This document shows positions 38,012 through 45,205 of a stretch of 64,000 nucleotides of DNA, one piece after another. Every line of letters begins with the position of its first letter. The stretch's first letter is position 1. The DNA is taken from positions 1,550,001-1,614,000 of the forward strand of contig NZ_JAPENW010000001.1 of NCBI RefSeq assembly GCF_026341855.1, in the 5' to 3' direction. The translations under genes were made by a program, and so were the position numbers. Origin of the DNA: Streptomyces sp. NBC_00568. Its GTDB lineage: Bacteria; Actinomycetota; Actinomycetes; Streptomycetales; Streptomycetaceae. Under the pieces are notes generated by a model, which was given only the letters and a program-made list of their open reading frames with translations, ran no database searches and was not told where the DNA came from.

Positions 38012-38298
38012 GCCGCCGCCCCCTTGCGCACTGGCCGACGGCCGGCGGGACGGGCCAGCGGGACGACGTTGAACAGATCCGGCGCGTACGCCTCGATCGC
38101 CTCAGCGGCGATCCGGCTCACGTCGTCGGGCAGATGCGGGTTGTCAGCGAGGATGTCGCGCGCCGCATCCAAGCGAGCCGCGCGCTCTTCGTCCGTCTCG
38201 CCCTCCACCCCGAGCCACAGCTCAACCGGGGTGCCAAGGGCGAGTTCTACGAAGTCATCGGCGGAAACCGCCTGTTGATGGCCAACGTATGTGCGCAT
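38008..38298 (-). CDS. hypothetical protein, first gene of the AICE operon
   Basis: This 96-aa acidic helical protein (MRTYVGHQQAVSADDFVEL; TDEERAARLDAARDILAD) ends in a basic tail (RPAGRRPVRKG). No family is recognised. It starts the long minus-strand transfer-replication-integration operon, preceded by a Shine-Dalgarno-like GGAGAA and by the conserved-loop hairpin. Confidence 0.75.
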   Translation of the reverse strand: MRTYVGHQQAVSADDFVELALGTPVELWLGVEGETDEERAARLDAARDILADNPHLPDDVSRIAAEAIEAYAPDLFNVVPLARPAGRRPVRKGAAA

Positions 38299-38332
38299 GG
38301 ACGTTCTCCAGAGTCGAAGGAGCAGGGAGGGC

Positions 38333-38373
38333 CGCGGCGCCGGGCGACCTTGCTGGGGAGTCCCAGCGCCGCG
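38333..38373 (-). ncRNA. leader hairpin with conserved 17-nt loop, copy 2
   Basis: A 12-bp stem (one G-U pair in RNA) encloses the same 17-nt loop as the hairpin at 31,779-31,821. It lies about 35 nt upstream of the operon's first start codon. Stem bases differ between copies at several positions while pairing is kept. Confidence 0.65.
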
Positions 38374-38378
38374 ATTTC

Positions 38379-38448
38379 AGATTGACCTATGTCAATCTGA
38401 CTGTCAATGGGGTCGGCCCGAGAACAGGAGATTGACCTAGGTCCAGCT
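38379..38448. promoter_or_regulatory. divergent promoter region with GntR operator repeats
   Basis: A perfect inverted repeat AGATTGAC-CTAT-GTCAATCT (38379-38398) and a half-conserved second copy AGATTGAC-CTAG-GTCCAGCT (38429-38448) lie between the divergent GntR gene and the transfer operon. A TTGACA on the minus strand (38402-38407) could be the -35 box of the operon. These are the likely KorSA-type binding sites. Confidence 0.7.
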
Positions 38449-38460
38449 ACTCTCGGACCT

Positions 38461-38856
38461 ATGGAGCAGAGCCCAGACGCGCACAGGCAGGCACCCACGG
38501 CCAAGGAGATCGCTGCGGAATTCCGCGAGAAGATCACGGGACCGCGCCCCGGATACGACCCGGGAGATCGGCTCCCCGCCGCTCGCAAACTGGCCAAAGA
38601 CCTCGGCGTACAGCTCATGACGGTGCAGAGCGCGTATGGCCAGCTCCGTGACGAGGGACTGGTGCTCACCCAGCAGGGCCGCGGAACGTTCGTCCGGGAT
38701 CCATCGATGCCTCTCGGGACCGAGCCAGGCAGCAGTCCGGCGTTCACCGCCCTCGCGGCAGAGCTCAGCTCGATTCATGACGCACTTCGCCTGCTCGGTG
38801 AGCGGCTGGACCGCCTGGAACACCTTGTCGGCGACGAGACTCCACCCTCGCAGTGA
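38461..38856 (+). CDS. GntR-family repressor (KorSA/TraR-like)
   Basis: This 131-aa protein has an N-terminal winged helix (KEIAAEFREKITGPRPGYDPG, DRLPAARKLAKDLGVQLMTVQ, GLVLTQQGRGTFV) and a short helical tail that could dimerise. It lacks a ligand-binding domain. Single-domain GntR regulators control transfer and replication in AICEs such as pSAM2. It is divergent from the main operon, across the operator repeats. The ATG at 38461 starts right after the second operator. Confidence 0.87.
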   Translation: MEQSPDAHRQAPTAKEIAAEFREKITGPRPGYDPGDRLPAARKLAKDLGVQLMTVQSAYGQLRDEGLVLTQQGRGTFVRDPSMPLGTEPGSSPAFTALAAELSSIHDALRLLGERLDRLEHLVGDETPPSQ

Positions 38857-38995
38857 GCTCATCCGCACGCCTCACCAGCTGCTCTGCCATGGCGCGCGCC
38901 TTGCTCAAACTCGCTTCGATCACGGCAAGTTCCGGAGGAGTTAAGCCTCCTAACTCGCCGATCCGATCATTAATCCCTGACATGCCAACGAGCAT
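38765..38995 (-). CDS. possible small helical protein overlapping the GntR gene end
   Basis: This 76-aa frame (core GINDRIGELGGLTPPELAVI, then an amphipathic helix to residue ~50) is antisense to the last 92 bases of the GntR gene. The helical core looks protein-like, but the C-terminal part is just the antisense of GntR. It could be real or chance. Confidence 0.35.
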   Translation of the reverse strand: MLVGMSGINDRIGELGGLTPPELAVIEASLSKARAMAEQLVRRADELTARVESRRRQGVPGGPAAHRAGEVRHESS

Positions 38996-39011
38996 GCGGC
39001 CGTCAACAGGC

Positions 39012-39040
39012 GAGGACCCGGACAGAATGTCCGGGTCCTC
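39012..39040 (+). terminator. terminator carrying paired GACCCGGA motifs
   Basis: A perfect 13-bp stem (39012-39024 with 39028-39040), loop GAA, is followed by five T on the plus strand. The stem contains GACCCGGA and its complement. It would end plus-strand transcription from the GntR gene. Confidence 0.85.
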
Positions 39041-39073
39041 TTTTTCGCACAGGCCAAGAAGGTTGAAGAAGCG

Positions 39074-39637
39074 TCAGAGCGCGGCCACATCCACGGCGTC
39101 CAGCACGGCCGCCCACGGCAGGTCCCGCCCGGCCGGCGCTTCCCTTGGCTCGTACAACGGCCAGACCTCGGGGCCGTAGACGATACGAACTCCCCCGGCA
39201 AGGAGGACGTCAATGTGACCCTGCCACGCGGGATGGCGAGCATGCGCCGCGTTCACGCGCGGGAAGACGACAACTGGTAGACCGAGGGTGCCGATAGCCT
39301 CACCAACCTGGGTCAGAGCTTGGTTGTCCATCAGGCCGACCGCGAGCTTGGCAACCATGTTGGCCGAAGCAGGAGCGACCGCGTAACAGTCGACCGCTGG
39401 ATGTGATCGAGCCTCACCAGGCAGACGCGGTTCGTCACGTACAGGCAGGCCGGTGAGCTTTTCCAGCCGGTCAACCTCGCCGCTCATCCGCAGCCACTGC
39501 CCAGCAGTCGGCGTCAGGGTGACAGCCACCTGCCAACCTCGCGCCATCGCTGGCTCGACAAGGCCAGTACGCAGCGCCTCTACACCTCCAGCCGCCGATC
39601 CGACCACGCCGAGCACCCCGCGCTTGCCTGAACTCAC
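39074..39637 (-). CDS. flavoprotein (phosphopantothenoylcysteine decarboxylase-like fold)
   Basis: This 187-aa protein belongs to the flavoprotein superfamily (LGVVGSAAGGVEALRTGLVEP; YAVAPASANMVAKLAVGLMDN; PVVVFPRVN). Such FMN-binding decarboxylase-like proteins are frequent passengers in Streptomyces AICEs. The substrate is not predictable. The GTG at 39637 overlaps the stop of the XRE regulator gene (GTGA), so the two form an operon. Confidence 0.85.
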   Translation of the reverse strand: MSSGKRGVLGVVGSAAGGVEALRTGLVEPAMARGWQVAVTLTPTAGQWLRMSGEVDRLEKLTGLPVRDEPRLPGEARSHPAVDCYAVAPASANMVAKLAVGLMDNQALTQVGEAIGTLGLPVVVFPRVNAAHARHPAWQGHIDVLLAGGVRIVYGPEVWPLYEPREAPAGRDLPWAAVLDAVDVAAL

Positions 39638-40869
39638 TGCACCGCCCTGCACCGCTGAGCCATCACGAGCACCTCGGATGAACGCGATCCGCCGGTCACG
39701 GGGGACTGCTTGATCAAGTCCCTGAGCGTCTCGCGCACTCTTGGATTGTTGCGCACGAGCTGCGGCGAAGTGCGCTCAGCCAAACGTAGCGCCGTGAATG
39801 CTTCGTCACCCTGGCCGGCGAGCGACAGAGCGCGTGCGTAGTCGATGCGGTGCGAGACGCTGCGCTCCTGCGGCATGTGGTCCACATTGATTCGGCCGTG
39901 CTCCACAACGTACGAGACATTGTCGAGATCCAGCTCAATGGACAAGCGATGGAGCAGGACATTCGTCGGCCCGAAGCCCGTCTGCCAGTAGTTCTCATCC
40001 GACCCGAGGTCGCCTGCGAGTTCTTCGGCACGATCTAACAGGCCCGTAGCCGTCGGTCGGTCTTGATGCCGTGCTGCCGCGACAGCCGCTCGGAGATGGA
40101 TCATCCCAAGTAGGCTGAGCGCCGCTGGATCGTGCACGGATACCTGGGAGGCCAGCCAGGCTGCGGCCGCGTTGCCCAGTTCGAGGGCATCGTCGTAGCG
40201 CCCGTTGGCGAGTAGGGCATGGGTGCCGGACCGTGCCGCGGACGCCAGCACGAGCGGGTCGTCCGACTCGTCAGCGGCTCGCATCGCACGCTCGGCAGCG
40301 AGCCATGAGATGTCTGATTCGCCGATCTTCGCCAGTGTTGTAGCCGCGAGATGGTGTGTACGGGCCGACACGGCCCAGCAGTCCCCGCGCTCTTCGCCGT
40401 GGCGCGCTGCTCGCTCTTCCAATTCCTGTGCCGTCTGGAGCAACGCAGGAAGCGCAGCTACGACAGTGCCGAGCCGTCCTCCCTGGTATTCGTTCCACGC
40501 CTGTTCCACGCGCACGGCCACGGGGACAGGAGTCGGGAGCTGAGCCTCAGCATCGGGACCAAACAGCAGGCGTGAGAGGCGCCGTGGGCTCATGAGTGCG
40601 TCACGAACAGCGGGGACGTCATCCTGCTGCCGCTCATCCTCCATGAGGACAGTCTGCCCAAGTAGATCCCCGAGTTGGACGCGCAGGATGCGGGACAACT
40701 CCGCAAGCATGTCGATACGCGGCGGCTTCCTGCGCCCGGTCTCAATCTTCGCGAGCCAGTCAGTGCTACGACCGACGAGGCCGGCCAGCACCTCCTGCGT
40801 ATAGCCGCGGCGCTTGCGGTAGAACGCAATGCGCTCGCCGATGCTGAGGTGATCTCCAAGACCACGCAT
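39634..40869 (-). CDS. XRE-family regulator with TPR-like C-terminal region
   Basis: This 411-aa protein has an N-terminal helix-turn-helix (about 10-65, RKRRGYTQEVLAGLVGRSTD) followed by a long helical repeat region typical of the large Streptomyces XRE/TPR regulators. These regulators are often paired with flavoproteins or small effector proteins. It is divergent from the E2/E1/JAB operon across 385 bp and could control it. Confidence 0.85.
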   Translation of the reverse strand: MRGLGDHLSIGERIAFYRKRRGYTQEVLAGLVGRSTDWLAKIETGRRKPPRIDMLAELSRILRVQLGDLLGQTVLMEDERQQDDVPAVRDALMSPRRLSRLLFGPDAEAQLPTPVPVAVRVEQAWNEYQGGRLGTVVAALPALLQTAQELEERAARHGEERGDCWAVSARTHHLAATTLAKIGESDISWLAAERAMRAADESDDPLVLASAARSGTHALLANGRYDDALELGNAAAAWLASQVSVHDPAALSLLGMIHLRAAVAAARHQDRPTATGLLDRAEELAGDLGSDENYWQTGFGPTNVLLHRLSIELDLDNVSYVVEHGRINVDHMPQERSVSHRIDYARALSLAGQGDEAFTALRLAERTSPQLVRNNPRVRETLRDLIKQSPVTGGSRSSEVLVMAQRCRAVQ

Positions 40870-40989
40870 GGGGTGTTGCCTCCCGCTGCTGAGTAGGGGC
40901 GTCTTTCACGGTACCGACGCGGCGGGGAGCCCGGAAGCGATCTCGACCTCAAGCACCCTCCAAACTGAGCGTGAAGCTTGGAACAGGAG

Positions 40990-41016
40990 CAGACCCGGAC
41001 AGTCTGTCCGGGTCTG
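40990..41016. repeat. 27-bp palindrome with paired GACCCGGA motifs
   Basis: The arms CAGACCCGGACAG and its complement sit around a central T. They contain GACCCGGA at 40992-40999 and the inverse at 41007-41014. It has no T-run, so an operator or translocase-recognition role is more likely than termination. Confidence 0.7.
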
Positions 41017-41034
41017 GCGGACTCCCGCTTGAAG

Positions 41035-41093
41035 GTGTCCGCGCTGTCCGGACACAGACCGGCTGAACCCCCCTGGTGTTTCAGCCCGTCTGC
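41035..41093. repeat. cargo-flanking repeat, left copy
   Basis: GTCCGCGCTGTCCGGACACA and a following GGCTGAA...TTCAGCCCGTC hairpin resemble 45,128-45,186 (GTCCGGGCTGTCCGGTCACA, then GGGCTGCAAC...GTTGCAGCCCGTC). A third short relative (GTGTTGCAGCCCGTC) is near 45,588-45,602. Confidence 0.6.
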
Positions 41094-41254
41094 AAATCCG
41101 CCCCCCCAAGGGCTTGCGATTGACGATGGACGCACACTGTTGGAGCCTGGAGATGTACGGCCTTCGTTTCGGTGTAGGCGCCGCACCTTAGAACAATTCT
41201 TCCTGCGCGCTACGACTCTAGATCCTCGCGAACACAACCTTAGGGGGATACGTC

Positions 41255-41440
41255 ATGTCGAATGAAACATCCGCCGAGATAAATCGCGCAGAAAGCATTC
41301 TAAACAAGCAGTCCGAGGATCAACCGATCGTGGTGGACGAAAATGGGAACATCCACCCAGCCACAGAAAATGATCGCGGCGTGGCAATACGAGACGCCAA
41401 AGGCGAGTATCGATTCCGATCATGCGAGACGAGAATCTAG
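41255..41440 (+). CDS. 61-aa protein heading the ubiquitin-like operon, role unknown
   Basis: This small, highly polar protein (MSNETSAEINRAESILNKQS ..., ending RSCETRI) has a good AGGGGG Shine-Dalgarno. It lies where Bil-type operons encode their ubiquitin-like modifier, but it shows no beta-grasp hydrophobic pattern and no C-terminal Gly-Gly. The second half may form strands (PIVVDENGNI, GVAIRDAKGEYRFR). It could be an unusual modifier, a dedicated substrate, or a regulator. Its stop directly abuts the E2 start (TAGATG). Confidence 0.7.
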   Translation: MSNETSAEINRAESILNKQSEDQPIVVDENGNIHPATENDRGVAIRDAKGEYRFRSCETRI

Positions 41441-41863
41441 ATGTCCTCCACCGATCACGTAGTTCCCCGGGGGCTACTCATCCTAGACCCAGAAAAAGAG
41501 CGAATCTATGCAGAGCAGGAGAAAATGAGGAGGTATTACCCGCAATTCCATCTGAAGCGCTCATGGTTCGGCGACAAACTCTCCTTCTCCGGCTCCCTAA
41601 CAACCAAGATGGGGAGCTCATATAAGATACGCATCGCACTGCCGGAATATTTTCCGAACCAAATTCCTTCTATCGAACCTGTGGGATGGAAGGCCCGAGG
41701 GCCTCATATTTACGCGTCAGGAAATCTCTGTGTAATGAAGTCCGAGCAATGGCGCCCATTTTATTCAGTGGCCTTTATGGTCACGAGAACCGCCATATGG
41801 CTGAACAAATTCGACGTTTATAGGTTCAAAAACTACTGGCCAGGAAAGGGACAGGCGCACTAG
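41441..41863 (+). CDS. E2 ubiquitin-conjugating-like enzyme
   Basis: This 140-aa protein has the bacterial E2 layout: strands around LSFSGSLTTK and YKIRIALPEYFP, then PHIYASGNLCVMKSEQW with Cys97, the only cysteine, at the E2 catalytic position. It ends in IWLNKFDVYRFKNYWPG, typical of prokaryotic E2-like proteins. It would accept an activated modifier as a thioester from the E1-like protein encoded next. Base composition is clearly lower in G+C than the element backbone. Confidence 0.85.
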   Translation: MSSTDHVVPRGLLILDPEKERIYAEQEKMRRYYPQFHLKRSWFGDKLSFSGSLTTKMGSSYKIRIALPEYFPNQIPSIEPVGWKARGPHIYASGNLCVMKSEQWRPFYSVAFMVTRTAIWLNKFDVYRFKNYWPGKGQAH

Positions 41864-41905
41864 AGATTCGGCAAGAACGGTCATCACCAGACGGGTAGTC
41901 GACTC

Positions 41906-42778
41906 ATGGAATTCGGTTCATCTCAAACAAGTCACCCCAATGCACTCGACACAAGTCGCATAGACCACCTGGTGGACAACCGAGACGTTGCCCGGCTGAG
42001 AATAACCGTAGCTGGACTGGGTAGCGGTGGAGCAATGGTAATCCAACAGCTCGCCATGTGCGGCATACGGCAGTGGGACATATTCGATCCCGACATTCTT
42101 GAACCAGTAAACCTGATTAAGCATCCAGCGTTGCGTAGTCAGCTAGGCATGCCTAAGGCTGAGGCAATGCAAACCTGGCTACACGACCGGAACCCAGGTG
42201 CCCAGGTCAATGCGTATAGTGAAGACGTACGCAAGTCCTCTGCCTTCGTGTCGGCCGCTTCTGAATCTGACTTGATCATATCGGCCGTGGATGATCCGGC
42301 TTCAAGGAATTGGATTAACACCCAGTGTGTACAAATCCAACGTCCATGCATTACAGGTTCTGTTATTCGTACAGGCCTCGGCGGAGAGGTCTACCTGTAC
42401 GCTCCTGGGGAAACCGGCTGCCTATCTTGCATGCAGTTGGTCGCCGATCGAAATGACATGAATATCGAAGACGCCTTCGACCTCACAGACGAAGAGAAGA
42501 AAAATCGGTACGGGCTTGGCGAGTCGGACTTCGCCACTTCGGGGCTAGCTATAGACGTCACGCTGGTAGCGTCGTTCCACGCTCACATGGCATGGAGCAC
42601 ACTCATGGGTGACCGTTCACCGTACGTACCACAGCTTAACTTTAACTGGCTCACTATGGGTATCCGCCCCGAGCCGGGCGTATTTTCTAAGCATTACGAA
42701 ATAAGCCGTTTGTTGATCAAGGCGCAGAAAGAGTGTTACCTCGCTTGCGGGGCCGACCATGGCCGGGTTGAGCAATGA
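41906..42778 (+). CDS. ThiF/E1-like activating enzyme
   Basis: This 290-aa adenylating enzyme has the nucleotide loop AGLGSGGAM (GLGSGG at 37-42), the acidic DIFDPDILEPVNL (57-70), and four structural cysteines in two pairs (Cys172/175 CLSC; Cys277/281 CYLAC) that should bind zinc. It would adenylate the C-terminus of a modifier and pass it to the E2. It lacks the second domain of eukaryotic E1s. A 42-bp gap follows the E2 gene, and its stop overlaps the JAB start (ATGA). Confidence 0.88.
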   Translation: MEFGSSQTSHPNALDTSRIDHLVDNRDVARLRITVAGLGSGGAMVIQQLAMCGIRQWDIFDPDILEPVNLIKHPALRSQLGMPKAEAMQTWLHDRNPGAQVNAYSEDVRKSSAFVSAASESDLIISAVDDPASRNWINTQCVQIQRPCITGSVIRTGLGGEVYLYAPGETGCLSCMQLVADRNDMNIEDAFDLTDEEKKNRYGLGESDFATSGLAIDVTLVASFHAHMAWSTLMGDRSPYVPQLNFNWLTMGIRPEPGVFSKHYEISRLLIKAQKECYLACGADHGRVEQ

Positions 42779-43767
42779 AACACATCCCGCTACACATACA
42801 TGAATGCGTTCTCGATCGAGCGATGCTGGAAATCGAAAAGAACCCAGATGTTGAGGTAGGGGGGAAGTTTGTTGGCTACATTCGCAACTCCTCCCCCGTG
42901 ACCAGACGCCGGAAAGCCAAGCTCGCTGACCTGGAAGTCGAAGTATGCGATTATCTCGATTCCGGTCCGGGGACATCGCGCTCTGCCGTATTCCATCACC
43001 CTGATACCGAATATCAACTTGAGCTATTTCAGCGCATTGAGAGGGAGTTTCCCGGCCTCGCATTCATAGGCCTATGGCACAGCCATCACCCAAACGGGTT
43101 TCCCAATCTGAGCCGAGGAGACATACAGGCACACTGGGGGACAGTGAACAGTCCAAGATATGATCAAGAAATCATGATCTCGTCCCTAGCTATCGACGAT
43201 ACAGGGATTTTGGGAGGAAAGACATTTGCGTTTCCGCGCGGATCTGAAAAATACTACGAGATCGCCCCTGACTCTATCCAAGTCGTGCGAACCCGCAATG
43301 ATATTCACGCTGCAGTCGAAGCGCACGCAAAGAGCCTGCGCAGTCGGACAACTAGTAGAACAGGCGGAGGTACTTCTACGATCGATGCAAACGACACTGA
43401 TTGGCGCCATACAAGCGAAGGTCAAAATTCCCTGGCACGTGACCAGGCTTGGCTAGCCATCCACCCGGGCATGCAACCCTATACGCGAAGAGATACAGTC
43501 ATATGGAGGGGGAGCGTGCGCCGCGGAAGCCGTGTATTCCAATGCGCTTACACCTATCCGGAGGATTTTCCGAAATCATCCCCGTTTGCCGCCGCTTCCC
43601 TCGTAGAAGAGGGAATCGAGGTAACCATCTCAGTCGACCTGGCAGAATCTCGAACGCGGCCTCAAGAATTTTTGATGCTACTTGATGAGCTAGGCGATAC
43701 AATGCAGAATCACATTGAGAAGCAAATAGGGGATAGTCGAAACCAGGGAGAGGAGCGGGACGTCTAA
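42775..43767 (+). CDS. JAMM/Mov34 deubiquitinase-like peptidase fused to an E2/RWD-like domain
   Basis: This 330-aa protein has an N-terminal JAMM domain (1-185): Glu27 in EVGGKFVGY, His102 and His104 in LWHSHHPNG, Ser113 and Asp116 in LSRGD, the full zinc set with one extra residue in the loop. After a Ser/Thr/Gly linker (188-215), residues about 223-320 look like a UBC/RWD fold (TVIWRGSVRRGSRVFQCAYT, then YPEDFPKSSP) without the catalytic Cys position. It could process a modifier or remove it from targets. Confidence 0.82.
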   Translation: MKHIPLHIHECVLDRAMLEIEKNPDVEVGGKFVGYIRNSSPVTRRRKAKLADLEVEVCDYLDSGPGTSRSAVFHHPDTEYQLELFQRIEREFPGLAFIGLWHSHHPNGFPNLSRGDIQAHWGTVNSPRYDQEIMISSLAIDDTGILGGKTFAFPRGSEKYYEIAPDSIQVVRTRNDIHAAVEAHAKSLRSRTTSRTGGGTSTIDANDTDWRHTSEGQNSLARDQAWLAIHPGMQPYTRRDTVIWRGSVRRGSRVFQCAYTYPEDFPKSSPFAAASLVEEGIEVTISVDLAESRTRPQEFLMLLDELGDTMQNHIEKQIGDSRNQGEERDV

Positions 43768-43802
43768 GAGCGTGTCCGCACCTGCACCGACACCACTCAG
43801 CC

Positions 43803-44852
43803 CTAGGGGTGGCCGGTGGCTGTCAGCTGAGACGTCACGACGGCTAGGTGGTGCGAGGTTGCCCAGGCACGCCACTCAGTGCCTCCTCCCGCTTTCTGAC
43901 GCAGGCGTTGGGCGCACTCCTGAAGGCGGGCGTCGCCCCAAGATGTGGCAGCCCCCGTGACAGGCCAGTGAGGCGAATTGACAAGGTCCTGGCTGAGCGT
44001 GAAGAAGTCATCGTTGCCTTGCCGAACCCGCGGATACACGAAGACCTGCCAGCTCTCCTCTGTGGTGTAGCGCATGTTGGGGTCCGGGGTCCCACGGCTC
44101 TTGGGCAGCATGCGGGGGTACGTCACACCGAAGTCCCCGAAGTCAGGCTGCGGCCCGTCCCACTTCTCGACGACCTTCGCCCAGAGCCGTGCATCTTCCC
44201 TCACAACCGGCGTGGCCTGGCCTCGTCTGAAGCCGCTCAGGTTGACAGGGAAAGCGCCGGCCGCCACACAGACGCGTCTCCAGGCCCAGGGCGAGAGATG
44301 GCTCAGTGCTTCGGTGGCCTCTTCCGCCAGAACTTCCCTAGTCCGATCCGAGTGCACTGGACCGGCATCAACCAGTAAGTCGACCTCCTCAGGAGCCAGC
44401 TGCACTGCACAAAGCAAGTCGCGCACCTGATCCCTGCTGGGTAGCGATTCGCTGAAATCAGCGGCCGTGGAGATTCGCAGGCACGCTCCCTGCTGGTGGG
44501 CCGCGGCTACCCCTGCCACCTCTCCCAACACGTCATCAGGGTCGGAACATCTGAAGACTGGGGACATAACAACACCACGTAGCCCCAAAGACTCACCAAC
44601 TCGCGTTACAGGCCCACCGACGTCTCCCTTGAGCACGCGGACGGGTGGCAATGCGCCGCAGTCAACCGTGAGGACCATGCCGTCCGGCACGTTGTCCATG
44701 GCATGCTCGCAAAAGGTGTCCAGCAAGTCTCGTAGCTCCAAGTCAGGCACGATCTCCATCACAGGGCGGAGCTGAGCCTGCACGTCGACCGAGGCGTGCC
44801 CCAACGCCAGAAACTCGCCCGCCTTGCCCTTCAAAATTGGAACGTAGGCCAC
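43803..44852 (-). CDS. beta family protein (T4 beta-protein-like)
   Basis: This 349-aa protein begins VAYVPILKGKAGEFLALGHA, the hallmark of the beta protein family first named in phage T4 and found in bacterial accessory regions. Further family-like segments are LRPVMEIVPD and the C-terminal TSWGDARLQECAQRLRQK. Its molecular role is unknown; homologs occur beside restriction and other defence genes. The GTG at 44852 has a strong GGAGGG upstream. It converges on the JAB gene with a 35-bp gap. Confidence 0.8.
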   Translation of the reverse strand: MAYVPILKGKAGEFLALGHASVDVQAQLRPVMEIVPDLELRDLLDTFCEHAMDNVPDGMVLTVDCGALPPVRVLKGDVGGPVTRVGESLGLRGVVMSPVFRCSDPDDVLGEVAGVAAAHQQGACLRISTAADFSESLPSRDQVRDLLCAVQLAPEEVDLLVDAGPVHSDRTREVLAEEATEALSHLSPWAWRRVCVAAGAFPVNLSGFRRGQATPVVREDARLWAKVVEKWDGPQPDFGDFGVTYPRMLPKSRGTPDPNMRYTTEESWQVFVYPRVRQGNDDFFTLSQDLVNSPHWPVTGAATSWGDARLQECAQRLRQKAGGGTEWRAWATSHHLAVVTSQLTATGHP

Positions 44853-45205
44853 CAGCAACCCTCCAAGCGCTCCCCACACTCAGCCAGTTGTCGAGCTAGT
44901 CGCACTTGGCAGAGTGAACGCGGGAAGCAAGGGCGGGTAGAGCGCTGTTCGAGCCAGCGGGCTCAAAGTTGAGGGTCGAACGACGAATGCAGGCCGCGCA
45001 GTTGCCGCACGCCGTTTGCCCCTGAGCGCCCTCCGGAGCCGGGACCGCGCAGGAGGTGTCCGGGCTGTCCGGCTGTCCGGTTGAGCCCCTCACCTGCACA
45101 AACAGCCCGGACAGCTTGGAGAAACCGCTGTCCGGGCTGTCCGGTCACAGAGGGCTGCAACACCCGGGGGGTTGCAGCCCGTCAGGGACGCTGCTGTATC
45201 GCGTG
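44853..45205. other. intergenic region with CTGTCCGG repeats
   Basis: It contains at least five CTGTCCGG or CCGGACAG motifs in both orientations (45,055-45,150) and the hairpin GGGCTGCAAC/GTTGCAGCCC (45,152-45,180). It is related to the region at 40,990-41,093. No gene is seen. Confidence 0.6.
45128..45186. repeat. cargo-flanking repeat, right copy
   Basis: GTCCGGGCTGTCCGGTCACA and the following GGGCTGCAAC...GTTGCAGCCCGTC match the left copy at 41,035-41,093 in the same orientation, with gaps. Confidence 0.6.

Larger units (their letters stand above)
40870..41254. promoter_or_regulatory. divergent promoter region of the XRE gene and the ubiquitin-like operon
   Basis: This 385-bp gap holds a 27-bp perfect palindrome (40990-41016), a GGCTGAA/TTCAGCC hairpin near 41061-41087, and A/T-rich sequence just before 41255. 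I could not pick a confident -35/-10 pair. Confidence 0.5.

Noticed and set aside
41255..41440. A classical ubiquitin-like or MoaD/ThiS protein
   Set aside because: It has no C-terminal Gly-Gly and no alternating hydrophobic strand pattern, so I left its role open.
41906..42778. MoeB/ThiF for molybdopterin or thiamine synthesis
   Set aside because: The fold is the same, but the operon has E2 and JAMM genes and no cofactor genes, and it lies in a mobile element with atypical base composition.
42775..43767. RadC-type or PAD1-like chromosomal housekeeping JAB protein
   Set aside because: The extra residue in the JAMM loop, the C-terminal E2-like domain, and coupling to an E1-like gene place it with conjugation operons rather than RadC.
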